From contig OZ345353.1 in the NCBI GenBank assembly GCA_977006965.1, positions 3,968,001 to 4,032,000 on the forward strand: a DNA stretch of 64,000 nt, given 5' to 3'. Of this stretch, positions 44,351 to 55,808 are shown piece after piece. The DNA comes from Phymatolithon calcareum (lineage: Eukaryota; Rhodophyta; Florideophyceae; Hapalidiales). The position numbers and the translations under genes were made by a program. Position 1 is the first letter of the stretch, and every line of letters begins with the position of its first letter. The notes under the pieces were generated by a model. It was not told the origin of the DNA. It saw only the letters and a list, made by a program, of their open reading frames with translations, and did not search any database.

Positions 44351-44592
44351 CTCTACTCGAGTTGTACTTCACGCTTTCAAATTCGATGGTTTTTTGAAAT
44401 GATGTCGCAAGCAAAGGTTTAAGTACTTATCATAAATCCTCTCTCAACGTACGTGACTCCAAATCTGCGCCGAAGAGCGTCGAGATTTTTGCGCGAGGAT
44501 ATTATCATAGACGTGACTCACAAGAACCAATGCTCGCTTACATCGATATGCCAGAGTCGCACGCACACGCATGGTTTGTGTCATGCAAAACG

Positions 44593-45403
44593 GGCCTTAA
44601 TGCTCTCCTCTACCAATTTTTTGCTGTCTATTTTCGATTTGCTTTGCCTCTCATACCTTCGTCAGCACTCTGAAATCATCGTCTGATGTGCAAATTGCAG
44701 TACTGGGTGAGAGCACTTTTTCGCTGAAATAGGAAGCACAGTTTTCGAATGGCAATTAAGATCCAGCTCACCTGAAAAGTTTCATTCGGCTTGTGCAACA
44801 TGGTATGGTTGGATACAAGGAGGAAAGACAGTCGAATACAGTAATATAAAAACGGTCACATCTCACCAACACGACTACGTTTCTATACTAAGGCAAAGTC
44901 ACTGTAATCCCATTCTCTCTCTCATTTTTCTTCATTTTTCTACTGTTGAGCTAGGTGCATTCTATGTGGGCGATCTCGTTCGCCCATTGGGGAACACGCA
45001 AATCTTGACATCCAAGTTTTACAGAGAAATACAGCAATTAGTGGAATACATTCATGTCGATGACGGTGTCGTGAACACGTTTCTATACTAGCTCTAAAGT
45101 GATGGAGTCGAACTGAGAAACGCGGGAACAAGTTTTTTCTGGCTCCATCATAAGTTTCACATTTTTGCTCTGCCACAAACTGGTCAATTCTCATTCAATG
45201 TGCTTCTCAAAGTTTATTAAAAGGAATATAAACGCTACCGGACTGTGCAGCGCAATGGAATACGGTTGGCACAAAAACCACGGATTTGATTCGTGCAATG
45301 GGGATACCTAGTTAAGTGGATTTTATTTAGAAGGAACCATGTGTCCCAATTGAAGGCAAGTGTGTATACAGCAACTGCATATCAATGCCGGCTGCACACA
45401 ATC
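44593..45403 (+). repeat. Dispersed repeat family R1, copy a
   Basis: Matches 54,690-55,218 (copy b) and, in its first 230 bp, 57,561-57,788 (copy c). It runs from GGCCTTAATGCTC through GGTTGGATACAAGGAG (44,807-44,822) to GCCGGCTGCACAC. It shows the hAT target site uninterrupted at 44,815-44,822. Confidence 0.65.
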
Positions 45404-45581
45404 ACTGAGTAGAGGAATGCCACTCAATTGAACTATATTAAACCCTACCGTAGAGCACACAGTATCTCTTACAAATCAGATACAAGAAAACTAGTTGAGA
45501 CTGATTTAATACTCCTGTGTTCAAGCACATATAATCCGGCGACATCGGACAAAAAAGCAACGATACGGGAGTTGGCTCGTG

Positions 45582-47111
45582 ATGGAGAGGTCTACCGACT
45601 TTTGGCCACAAGCTATATCTGTGGTTGCATCTGTGACAGCCGCAATGAGCACGATCGTCGCATCGCGGCTGCAAAAACGCTTCCCCTTGTCTTCTCATGC
45701 GTCGACGCCGCAATGGAATTACACATTGGTTCCCCTCTTGCTCTACCTAGCCGTGTTCGTGTGCCTTCTCCTGTACGCAATGTTTTCGGTAAGAACCAGA
45801 AACTTAAGTGGAACGCTCGCATTCATGGCCGCACCCTCTGTTCCTTTACATGGCTTTATGTGGGCTCTAATTCCACAGTCGCAACACGCAGAAGACGCAC
45901 CTTCCTCAGACAGCTATGTGATGCAGTGTTTCCGCCGCAAACCAGCTTTTCTCCTTGTGCTTACGTGGATACCTCTCATTCTGGGAGCGATTCTGGCAGG
46001 TTTAAACAAGGCTTGGCAGGCGCTTGCAGTGCAAATCGCCACTGCTTTTGCCTTCTTGGCCACAGGAAGTACTCCAGAAACTTCGGTGCAAGCGCGCGAA
46101 AGTTCATTCGGGAGAGCAGCGCGCTACATGACGTTCCCCGTACCTATGGGTACCGATGAAGCAGAAGCCTATACTATCGACTTGCAGCGGGAGAAGATTC
46201 TGGAGCCTATTTTACTGGACATGGAAGGTAACGACGCTTACCTGCAGGTGAGCACTGTAGCGACGGGTCGATTGGTGCGACGTAAGGACGACGAGAACGC
46301 GAACGAGGCTCCAAACGCCGCTTATATCGATTCCTTTGTTGAAAATCTACCCCAAGATCGTGTTGTGGAAATGACAGGTGGATTGTGGAGAACTTTGGAG
46401 GGATGGAAAACAAGACTTAAAGTGGCTGCTATGGATATTTTCCTACTGTATGGACTCGTTTCAAGAATGGCTTGCGACGCATACCGCCCTATTGATTGTA
46501 ATGCTGAAGACCGGAAAGTGTTAATCATGCTCAACTTCTATTTTTGCCGTGAGGACAAAACCAGTGTACGATCGGAGTTTGCTGAGGCAGCAAACAATCT
46601 TTGGGACGCATGGAGAGCGGCTGGAGAGTGGATACTTAGAAGTGAGCATTGGTCTACGGCTTCGATGCGTGAATCCATTGGCGTCGATCGTGACATTCCC
46701 CTTGCTGAGGATATCTTACAGACGCTTTCCACAGGCGATCCAGATGCGGAACTGACGGTGGTAGCGCTGGGTTCCGTCGTCCACTTTGTTCGGTATGTGC
46801 TCGCGCAGAACGATGAGCTTGCGGAAGCGGTAGTGAAGAGTATCCCTTACTACCACAACCGAATTGCGAAGGACGTCGTACAAGGAACGAATAACATTCC
46901 GCTGGTTTGCCGAGGAATCATCGGAAGTATGAGGCGCAACGGCCTTATCACGGGAGATGTGCTCGGTCATTCTTGGGCTTCAACCGGTGGTGCCCTAAGA
47001 TGGGGCCCAGTCGAGTACGCTCTTCTAGATCAGGCATATGCTCGAAATTCTGCGCTAGCCTATGTTGCACAGCTTGGTATTATCGTGGCCAAGGCGGTTT
47101 TGGAAAACTAG
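45582..47111 (+). CDS. Unknown multi-pass membrane protein, 509 aa
   Basis: ATG at 45,582 opens a clean 509-codon frame, one of the few intact genes here. The N-terminal 165 residues hold four or five hydrophobic spans: about 10-28, 48-68 (LVPLLLYLAVFVCLLLYAMF), 75-97, 122-143 (FLLVLTWIPLILGAILAGL) and 147-163. The remaining 340 residues are soluble-looking and mixed alpha, with RLVRRKDDENANEAPNAAY near 225 and a Trp-rich segment near 345-355. A C-terminal hydrophobic stretch (YVAQLGIIVAKAVL) ends the protein. No family was recognised. It lacks transposon motifs and is flanked by repeats, so it is probably a host or lineage-specific gene. Confidence 0.75.
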   Translation: MERSTDFWPQAISVVASVTAAMSTIVASRLQKRFPLSSHASTPQWNYTLVPLLLYLAVFVCLLLYAMFSVRTRNLSGTLAFMAAPSVPLHGFMWALIPQSQHAEDAPSSDSYVMQCFRRKPAFLLVLTWIPLILGAILAGLNKAWQALAVQIATAFAFLATGSTPETSVQARESSFGRAARYMTFPVPMGTDEAEAYTIDLQREKILEPILLDMEGNDAYLQVSTVATGRLVRRKDDENANEAPNAAYIDSFVENLPQDRVVEMTGGLWRTLEGWKTRLKVAAMDIFLLYGLVSRMACDAYRPIDCNAEDRKVLIMLNFYFCREDKTSVRSEFAEAANNLWDAWRAAGEWILRSEHWSTASMRESIGVDRDIPLAEDILQTLSTGDPDAELTVVALGSVVHFVRYVLAQNDELAEAVVKSIPYYHNRIAKDVVQGTNNIPLVCRGIIGSMRRNGLITGDVLGHSWASTGGALRWGPVEYALLDQAYARNSALAYVAQLGIIVAKAVLEN

Positions 47112-48370
47112 ATCAAACTCCCTTCGCGTCGATCAAGATCATTTAAGCCGAAAGAAACCACCATCACTCTCAGCGATTATTAATATCAGAAGTAAGCTAG
47201 AAACGACATTTTCTTAGTTCTATATTTAGAACCAATCGTCCTTTACAATGAAATTTTTTTTCTTGCACTGCTGTCTAAACCATTGCACATAGGGACGCTC
47301 CTGTGTTAGGCATCCGACTTATTGTGGGAATAGACGAAATGCAGTTAAACGAGGCATCCGTAACGATTCTATTATCACATCAGGCATTTGAAGAAGAAGG
47401 AGAAGAAAGGTAATTTGAAGTTGACATCGCGCTTGCAGACGCATGGGGCAGATTTGCGAATACCAAGAGGCCATGGTTATGGTTTATTTCAGTTCCCCAC
47501 AAGTGGGTGCGAAACGTTCTGGTGGGGTACAAAATCCTATATACCAGAGAGAGATGGAGACATGAAACTATTGCGTGGAAGAAACCCTGGTACTTGTAAG
47601 CAAGGCTGCCGCATGTGTACAGTTTGTGTCATACGTGTCAATCAGGAAAGTATCGGTCAATCTAATCATGAAACTTTTTTTATAATTCAAGTTTTATTTG
47701 AAAGCCCCACAGTAGCGTTCGATTCGGACGGATTACGGATCAATCCGATAGCTCTATTTGTCCAATTTTCAATTCGTTATTCGATCAAATTTCTTAAAAA
47801 TTTCGAAAATCCTGAAATGATTTTGAAATTTTCCTTTTCATTCCGTTCAGTCTCCTTCGCATTTTCCGAAGTATGACCCAGTATCCGAATGGATCCTGTT
47901 ATTCATTTCTATTTTTGATCCGACTTTCTGTTGAAGTCAACAGAAATGGTTTTGTTTCTCGTTTTGAGATAATATTCTTGCCTAACACCCCGTTTGGGAT
48001 ACATTTGAACGTAAAATGATTTTTAAGTCAAATATCAACATTCAACATAATATTTATAATAAATATTATTATTCTTATTTAGAATATTAATGTAAATAAG
48101 AATTACTGCACCAAGGATCCAATACGAATCCGGTGTACCCATCAGAGGAATCCGTTGTTCATCCAGTAGATTAGTGTTTTACTTTCCATCCAGTCAGTTT
48201 CACTCCAGCTGAATATATTATTCCTATCCAGTCTTTGAGAGCCCTCCTCGGACCCTCATCCAATGATGAGTCTATTATCCGAAGCCCTTCAGAAAAAATA
48301 TCCAAAACGGGGTATAATTGTACTGGATTGCACGGATTGCTGGATCAGTCCGTCCGAATCGATCTCTGCC
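47112..48370. other. No firm gene
   Basis: A 162-codon plus frame (47,388-47,876) has poor composition after residue 100 and matches nothing. 48,000-48,100 is very AT-rich. Confidence 0.3.
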
Positions 48371-48460
48371 CCACAGACTTCCGAAGATATGGGCAGGGCT
48401 CCCTCTGATGCTACTTTCCTTTGTGCAGCTCACGAAACGCCCACCAGAATGGCGAACGGG
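48370..48460 (+). repeat. Short dispersed repeat shared with 52,800-52,890 (inverted)
   Basis: CCCCACAGACTTCCGAAGA and GCTCACGAAA occur here and on the minus strand near 52,800-52,890. In both, the frame reads PQTSEDMG. Confidence 0.6.
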
Positions 48461-49035
48461 AAAAGTCAGGATTCAAGATAATCCTACCTCATTCCTCTAC
48501 GGGGTCGTTCGTTTTTGGGCTCGCCCGCTTTCTGCCTTTAATCGTAGAACTGTTGGAATTGCTCTCGCATGGACATTGCTTATGAACCGCGATTCCCAGC
48601 GCTTGCTGTCTCGATAATTTTCTCGTGCCGCTCGTGTGAGTGGCACACGCGAGGTTGTGTGTGGATGGCCGTGGATATACGGAAATGACGGCTTGGTACG
48701 TGCAGGGGGACTGAGACAATGAATTGGGCGCAGATATGGAGAATCTGGCAAGAGGTTGCGCTCGCGCTCATGGCAGGGGCGCGATGAAGACATGCGTTTC
48801 GCGGTCGCGTGCGAGAGTAATTAATGGGCAGTGTACGTGTCGACCGCGCCCGCCATTTGCCCTGAATTGCGTACCGGAAGTGGACTTCCAGTTGGTGTTT
48901 CCGTTGCGCACGGGATGTTTGTCGCTCTAGTTCGGTCTTTGTGCGCTCTCGCGACTGCTGTCATACCCCTGAGTCTTAATACTTGCACTGCGTAACCATT
49001 AAGTCCAATTGACAGGCATTCCTCTTCTCAGTGAT

Positions 49036-49160
49036 TCGGGCCTTCCTGAAAACAAAAAAGGGATTTGTACGTATGTACGTACCAAACCTGTCACGATTTG
49101 GGCACCTGTTACGTTTTGTGTAGTCGCAAACGCAGATTTTCTCACTGGAGCCTTCCTGAA
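49036..49160 (+). repeat. Dispersed repeat R4 (inverted copy at 57,455-57,565)
   Basis: Shares AACCTGTCA and TTTTGTGTAGTC with the reverse complement of 57,455-57,565. Confidence 0.55.
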
Positions 49161-49420
49161 ACACAAAATGAGACGCGACGTATTTAGGGATAGAGTGACT
49201 GATTTTTGTGGGCTTTTTGATCCCTGTGCGATCTGAAGCACAAACGTTTGCGCGCATCATTGGTACTAAACACTCTAGTTCCCACCGAGGAAGTGGGTTG
49301 GAAGATTCCACTTCTAGCATCTTGGGTGGAATCAGTACATACTGGCAATACAGTCGAGCCGTGCAGGCGGAACAGAAAATGGGCACCAACATCCAACGCT
49401 AGCCGACGATTCCGCGCCAC
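49150..49420 (+). repeat. Dispersed repeat R2, copy 1
   Basis: Matches 55,221-55,490 over its whole length, for example AAAATGAGACGCGACGTATT and CATCTTGGG...GGAATCAGTACAT. Confidence 0.7.
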
Positions 49421-49429
49421 ATCTTTCAT

Positions 49430-49745
49430 TTATCGCTCGCACACGCACGTAAGAACAGAGTGTGGAATTTCGTACTCTCATGGTCCTCGCCATCATCCAG
49501 AGCCGCAGACCGACGGAGCCGAAAAAGCGAATCAGGCAGATGTCGCCGCTCGATCGCAGAAACCCTGACCGGCCTATTACCCGCGCTGTTCTCCATCAAC
49601 CCTCGATATCGGCGCTTGCTGTACTTTTCAGGTCGTTTATTTGTTCAATTTGAGGACGGGGCTTGTTGGGAGGAACTAAATTCTTACCACGTTTATGCCG
49701 CAACTATGCGTAGAAGCTCACGGTCTGTTTAGGGGTGAGTAGGAT
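49430..49745 (+). repeat. Harbinger-like fragment, partial copy
   Basis: CAGATGTCGCCGCTCGATCG through GGTCTGTTTAGGGGTGAG matches the outer part of the palindrome arms (reverse complement at 52,030-52,230) and 56,560-56,720. A second partial copy lies at 50,150-50,258. Confidence 0.6.
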
Positions 49746-50258
49746 CTCAAAATTTGTTGCCAAACGGGTTTTTTGAGCAATGTTCAGTTCATTCAGATGC
49801 TTACCAATTTATTCAGAGACGGTTAAGGCTGTCTGTATTTATCCTACAAATTATACGCGTTCAAACTTATTCTTCCATGCGCAGTAACATTATATCAAAC
49901 ATTGGTGTAGCAACACAAAGCGTTCTTCCAAGTAAGGGTGCTATCCAGGATGGGATCTTCATCCGTCATTATGATTCAAATTAAAGTTTCGATCAATTCG
50001 ATTCAGTGCCCAGAAGAAGTCCATATCAAAAACCTGGGCGGAAAATGAGTCGTATTAGCATATGCGGCAAGAGATAATGTTTGCGATGTCTGTACGATAC
50101 AACTTCTTGTAGCCCTTTTTGAACGACCGGATACGTAGCTCACAACAAAATTCCTTTTTATCGATGTTTTGTTACTGGGAGATGACCTGAAGAATACTTG
50201 ACAAAATTTCAGAGACGCCAGCAAAGACTTAGAGTTTGGATTTTCTCCCTAAGAACAG

Positions 50259-51155
50259 CTTTTCAGGTCGTTTATATTTTCAATTTGACGGCGAGGCTTG
50301 TTGGGATGAACTCAATTCATACTATATGTATGCGGCAACGTAGCGTAGAAGGCAACGGTCTGTTTGGGGGTGAGTAGGATCTTTAAATTCCTCTTTACTG
50401 ATGTTTACTTACTTGGAGATGACCGAACGAATACTCGACAATAATTCAAAGACGCCACCAAAGACTTAGAGTTTGGATATTCTCCTTAACAACAGTTACT
50501 GGCGTGCTTAATCGTCATAGTCGGAAGCATACCCAGTAGTGTCCGTGGTGTGAGTGTGTACAGCGGCTGAGCATCGATTTAAACGTTCGTTTTTCTAGAG
50601 CAATCATGACTTGAGCATCGATTTATTTATTGTACAACTATACTATCACATGACATTCGTAATATAAGATTGAAGCCAAGAGCTTCAACGCTCAATTTTT
50701 CTTGTTGAAAGAAACCATTATCATTTGCATTAATTGATAGTATCTCTTATCGTCCCGCTCACGCCTCGATCTCTCCTCCGCTCTCTGTTCTGCATGTTCT
50801 TTCAGCTCTTCTTCTCACTGTTCGACACGATCCTTGCGCTTCTCTTCTCGCCGGCTTTGGTCTTGAACAATCTTTAACTTGAGAAGACTGATCAACTCTC
50901 CAGTTTCTTTTCGCATGCCAGATTGCCGTCGATGCATCAAGGAACGCGGTAGGGCCTGCTGTATCTCTCGCGACGAATTCTTCTCATTTTTAAGCTCTCG
51001 CACGGATACACCATCATCATTACTCTCGCCATCTTCGTCATCAATGCCTTGCGTGAGCTCTCAGATCTTGTGCCGAGCTCATGCCGAACGATAGGACAAG
51101 AAGAGGGCGCTAATGAGGAAATAGCGCGAAGAAGCCATGGGTGGAAGCACTCTCC
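50259..51155 (+). repeat. Palindrome left arm (Harbinger-like fragment)
   Basis: The sequence from TTTTCAGGTCGTTTAT to the inner end is the reverse complement of 51,262-52,151, with scattered differences. Together they form a head-to-head inverted repeat with arms near 0.9 kb. It is truncated at the inner end relative to the right copy. Confidence 0.8.
50690..51110 (-). pseudogene. Harbinger ORF1-like C-terminal coiled-coil, left-arm copy
   Basis: Minus frame with IQQALPRSLMHRRQSGM, then LISLLKLKIVQDQ and a charged stretch ending in DDKRYYQLMQMIM. The pattern fits the C-terminal charged coil of Myb/SANT-like accessory proteins of Harbinger elements. One stop (TGA at about 50,817) breaks it. 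Confidence 0.5.
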
Positions 51156-52151
51156 ATCCCATTCAATCACCCATTCGCTTTCGATCAACCCGCTCTCCAA
51201 CATTGGCAGTAGTCCAAGCTGCTAGGATTTAGCCTGTGCTTTCACCCATGTCTACTTCGTACTATTGCCTCATTAGCGCCCCCTTTCTCTCCTATCGTTC
51301 GCCACGAGCGCGACACAGGGTCTGAGAGCTCACCCAAGGCATTGATGCCGAAGAGTGCGATAGTAATAATGATGGCGTATCCTTGCATGAGCGTGAAATC
51401 GGGAAAAATTCGTCGCGAGAGATACAGCAGGCCCTCCCGCTTTCCTTGATGCATCGACGGCAATCTGGAATGCGGAAAGAAACTAGCGATGGTCGACGGT
51501 TGATCAGTCTTCTCAAGTTAAAGATTGTTCAAGACCGAAAGCGCAAAGATCGTGCCGAAAAGCGAGAAGAAGAGCGGAAATAGTGTTCAGATCAAAGCGG
51601 AAGAGCGGACAGAACGCGCAGAACAGAGAACGGAGGAGAAATCGAGGCGTGAGCGGGACGATAAGAGATATTATCAATTAATGCAAATGATGATGGTTTC
51701 CCTCAACAAGAAAAATTGAACGTTTAAGGTCTTGGCTTCAATGCTATGTTACGAATGTCATGTGATAGTATAGTTGTACAATAAAATCGATGCTCAAGTC
51801 ATGGTTGCTCTTGAGAAACGAACGTTTAAATCGATGCTCAGCCGCTGCACACCCTCGCACCACGGATACTACTGGATATGCTTCCGACTATGACGATTAA
51901 GCACGCCAGTAACTGTTGTTAAGGAGAATATCCAAACTCTAAGTCTTTGGTGGCGTCTTTGAATTATTGTCGAGTATTCGTTCGGTCATCTCCAAGTAAG
52001 TAAACATCAGTAAAGAGGAATTTAAAGATCCTACTCACCCCCAAACAGACCGTTACCGTCTACAGTACGTTGCCGCATAAATATGGTATGAATTGAGTTC
52101 ATCCCAACAAGCCTCGCCGTCAAATTAAAAATATATACGACCTGAAAAGTA
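51156..52151 (-). repeat. Palindrome right arm (Harbinger-like fragment)
   Basis: Inverted copy of 50,259-51,155. Its inner 90 bp (51,156-51,245) have no partner in the left arm but match 57,265-57,350 inverted, so the two arms are separate truncated copies, not a mirrored duplication of one end. Similarity to other family copies continues to about 52,230. Confidence 0.8.
51320..51719 (+). pseudogene. Harbinger ORF1-like C-terminal coiled-coil, right-arm copy
   Basis: Plus frame from ELTQGIDAEECDSNNDGVS through IQQALPLSLMHRRQSGM, broken by a frameshift near 51,580 and continuing to DDKRYYQLMQMMM and KKN. It keeps 14 more matching residues around SDGRR than the left-arm copy. Confidence 0.5.
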
Positions 52152-52159
52152 CAGCAAAC

Positions 52160-52538
52160 GCCGAAATCGAGGGTTGACAGAGAACGGCGCGGTTAATACG
52201 CCGGTCAGGGTTTCTGCGCTCGAGCGGCGACATATGCCTGACATCAACGATGGGAATCGTCCCTTTAGTAAACCGATACAGTGCTCGGATCTTACGCGCG
52301 GCCTTGCTGGCAGCTCATTGAGCACCAACTTATTAGTACTCAGCGCACAGCCCGCTGCGAATTTTACTTTCGGCACAATATGCGATCCACTAGTGAACGC
52401 TGAATCGGTCAATAAATACTCCCTACACTGAAAGCAATCAGGGGAGCATTTAGTTAGCTTGTAATTTCGCCACACGCGATTGCCGTGCACTGAGCCAGGC
52501 CAGCGACAACGTTTTAAAATAATAAGTGGTGTTTGCAC
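52160..52538 (-). pseudogene. Harbinger-like transposase, C-terminal core fragment
   Basis: Minus frame with RWPGSVHGNRVWRN, YLLTDSAFTSGS and RVRSEHCIGLLKGRFPSL, the typical tail of DDE_Tnp_4 transposases. The conserved S-V-H-D-N box reads S-V-H-G-N. The frame is cut where the palindrome family sequence begins. It may be the transposase that once accompanied the ORF1 fragments in the arms. Confidence 0.65.
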
Positions 52539-52540
52539 CG

Positions 52541-52984
52541 CAATGTATCAACGTCGCGGTCCTCTTCGCCGTAAAGGATCTCGTGAAACTTCATATCACT
52601 CCACTTACGGTAGACCGAACGGTCACAGTATCGTGATTCACTGAGCGATTCGAGTGCGCGTTGTGCGAATAGCAGTTCATCGCTCACAGATTGATCAGCT
52701 TGGGCTCCGAAAGCTACAGTAGCTCCCAGCCCATTCCGAGCACTCTGCTGAAACCGTCTCCTGTCGCGCATCTTCAAAACGGGGAAGTTGGAATCGCCAT
52801 CTGGAACACATAATCGCCTTTCGTGAGCTACAAAAAGGTAGATAGCATCAGAGGAAGCCTTGCCCATATCTTCGGAAGTCTGTGGGGCTTTTAAATAAAA
52901 AAGCTGAGTACCTGTACTGAAAAAAACATAATCGCCAAAGTCCAGGAAGCCCGTTTCAATTATTTGCCGAAATCGTACGACCAA
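52541..52984 (-). CDS. Hypothetical frame next to Harbinger core, 156 aa
   Basis: Contains PQTSEDMGKASSDAIYLFVA and a charged second half (RKWSDMKFHEILYGEEDRD). Its first part recurs near 48,400. It abuts the transposase fragment in another frame and may be the preceding part of the same decayed gene. Confidence 0.35.
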
Positions 52985-54680
52985 TGAAATTCCAGAAAAC
53001 GTGCTTCAGAATTGTAAGAAAATATTTTGGCCGAAATTGGAATGCTAAATTGGAAACTTTGACATCCCCTATTGTCGCCATTATCCTGCACAATGCCAAT
53101 AAGTACGAAATTTTTAATCAGGTATGTGGCCATAAGAATTTATCCAACCCTGATCGCAAAATCTACGGTTTTGCGATTACTCTATGATAGCTTGAGGAGC
53201 GTAGGATCAAATGATTCACAGTTTTCCCGACTCCACGCGGGTAGATGTCACTTAATGGGTTATAAGGTGATGCCACACGTTCGTCGTATCTGTGGTGAGA
53301 GGCTGCAGCAATGGGGCAAGAGTTCGCTACAACTTTGTGGAGTACCACCTCACCACACTCGCGTGAGACGCGCAGATCGTCCATGAGATTGGGCATGGCC
53401 GCTGGCCTGACTCTGCGTGGAAATTTGAAAATGGATCGTGGTCCATCCAGAGCGAGCACAGGTGGAGTTGGAAAAAGGTAACGAGATTACCGGCTACCTT
53501 GAGCATCCTAAATGGTTTCCAATCCGGGTATCCCGGTGACGGAAGGCAGCTGAAAATTGGCTGCTTAGAGTTATTGATTTTATGATCTCAGAAGTGTCAC
53601 TTCGCACTCTTAAATTGTCCTTGAATTGGAGAGTCAGGTCAGGGTTGGATAATTCGGAGATTATGGTGATTCAACCCTTTGTATCAATGACCTCCCGATA
53701 CCGAAGTTGCCAAGCTTTCTCGAATGAGCGAGATGACTTATTCGCACACCAGCCTGATATCAATGAAAGTCAAGCTTTCCGCTTGGCGAGATGACTTGAT
53801 GAAGTCAGCTATTGTCGTCCTTTGATTCACAGCCCTAAGGTAGGATGAAAAGAGGATAATAGGTTCCACGATTGTAGTGCCTGATTGGTCTATAAATCAG
53901 AGGCTGCGTCCACGACGAGTGGTACGCGCTGTCTCAAGCGATCGGTCTCTGCCGCACTAGCTTGCGCTAGAATTTGACGAGTGGTTATTCCTTCTTGTTC
54001 TTGATGCTTCCCAGCGAGCTTTTATATCATTTCTGCTACACCAATTTCGTCACCCAACTTGGGTAAACATTTGCGTTCCTATTGAAAACGAAAGTAAACT
54101 ATCCACGAAATCAGTCGAATGATTGCTACTGTAATACACGCAATAAGTGTTGCGTGCAATGTATACGACCAGGCCTTCTACGTCGCGCTGGTCAACGTGG
54201 AATACCACGAGCACGCTCTAGTCTCCATGCTGAGTCTGGACACGAAAGTCTGCACTTTGTGCAGCTTTGAACTTTTGTGAAATCAAGTACAACTCGTATT
54301 TGTTAAAGGCTACTGTAGGCGAAAGGATGAGGAGTTGTTCTAGTCTAACTTCGAAAACCCGAAAGAATAAGAAGTTATGTTTGGGCGTACCTTCCAGAGC
54401 GCTGTGTGAAGTGGCAAAACGCAACCTGAATATTTCCCTGTAACCTAGATATATTACCATAGGCCCCTATTCACTATTGAATAGTCTTGGTTGCAGCAGA
54501 ATAGTTATATTTTCTGCATGGTCAAGAAATTCGTTCGGGTTCACAGGAGAGTGTTAGGTGCTTGTACCTATTTGGAATTGCATACCGCGATGAGCATGAT
54601 ACCCTCTTCGGAGCCAGTTTGAGGAATAGAGTGCACTCCAAATTTAAGAAAATGACGCCTGTCATTTGAATTCCTCAGCG
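52985..54680. other. No firm gene
   Basis: Overlapping frames of about 100 codons on both strands at 53,072-53,459 without family resemblance. A 55-codon plus frame at 54,101-54,268 is protein-like but too short to assign. Confidence 0.3.
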
Positions 54681-54689
54681 TTCACCTCC

Positions 54690-55218
54690 ACTGCTTTTTC
54701 TTCCGTTTATTTTCACTTTGCTTGCCTCCCATACTTTCACCAGTACTCTGCAAGGATAATCAGATTTCCACCGCAGCGCAGCGCTGGGTGCAAGTGTTTT
54801 CTCACTGAAATGGAAAATTCGATTGTCCATCAAGATTCGGCTCTCCTGAAATGTTCCATAGAGTTCATACAACACACTGCAGTTAGGTCAGCAATTAATA
54901 AGGGATGCTCTCCTTCTATGCTTTAGCCTAAATAAGGTTCTAAAACCCTACTTGTGTAATGGGGCATCTGAAATAGAATTATCCCGAATGGGCAAATCTT
55001 GACCACCAGAGCTGCGGATGACTGTGGCTATGGTTCGGAACAATCCCTGGTGCCCACACCATTCTCTCTACGTTTCAATAGTTCATCAAATGTGTTTTGA
55101 TTCTTCTAAACGCTGCTGGACTGTGCAACACAATGGAATACAGTTGACACTCAGTCATGAATTTTTGATCCGTGCAATGTGCGTACAGCAACTGCAGATC
55201 GACGCCGGCTGCACGCAA
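54690..55218 (+). repeat. Dispersed repeat family R1, copy b
   Basis: Diverged match to 44,593-45,403, sharing for example GACTGTGCA(A/G)C(A/G)CAATGGAATAC near 55,113. Confidence 0.6.
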
Positions 55219-55220
55219 TG

Positions 55221-55490
55221 GGGCCATCCTGAAACGCAAAATGAGACGCGACGTATTTGGTGAGAACGTGACTGATTATTGTGCTTTTTGACCCCTGTGC
55301 GATCTGAGACACAAAATTTTACGCGCTTCATTGATTCTAAAGACTGCAATTCCCACCGGAAATTGGGTTAGAAGTTTCAACTTCTAGCATCTTGGGCGGA
55401 ATCAGTACATGCTTGCAATACCGTCGAGCACTGCGAGCAGAACAGAAAATGGCCACCCAGATCCAACGCTAGCCGACCATTCCGCACCAC
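55221..55490 (+). repeat. Dispersed repeat R2, copy 2
   Basis: Match to 49,150-49,420. Confidence 0.7.
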
Positions 55491-55568
55491 CACTCTTATT
55501 TAACGCTTGCGCATGTCGCGAAATTTCAGATTCGTGCTTATTATTGAGACCGACTAGGGGTTCTCGCA

Positions 55569-55808
55569 ATGAGAAACTTTGAAGCCCGTATGTCCTCGTC
55601 GAGTTCTACGGTCAAGGACCTTATCCCACGGTATCGTTGTGAAGCAAAACTTCGATGGTTGTTTTCTTACTTGTTTGCCGAACTCCATCGACGGATGAGT
55701 TCAGTGGCTTTTATAGTGTTCTGCGAAGAGCACAAGGAAATTATAACATCGCATATGCTTGCGTGGTTTTTTTTTGAATTTATTAAACGCCCTCAGAAAC
55801 ACTCATAA
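55569..55808 (+). CDS. Hypothetical protein, 79 aa
   Basis: ATG at 55,569; after a serine-rich start it reads RWLFSYLFAELHRRMSSVAF. No family was recognised; may be a fragment. Confidence 0.3.
   Translation: MRNFEARMSSSSSTVKDLIPRYRCEAKLRWLFSYLFAELHRRMSSVAFIVFCEEHKEIITSHMLAWFFFEFIKRPQKHS

Noticed and set aside
45428-46159. 243-codon plus frame overlapping the 45,582 gene
   Set aside because: Arg/Ser-rich shadow in another frame of a longer, better-composed gene.
47388-47876. 162-codon plus frame
   Set aside because: Low-complexity phenylalanine-rich second half and no family resemblance; likely chance in AT-rich sequence.
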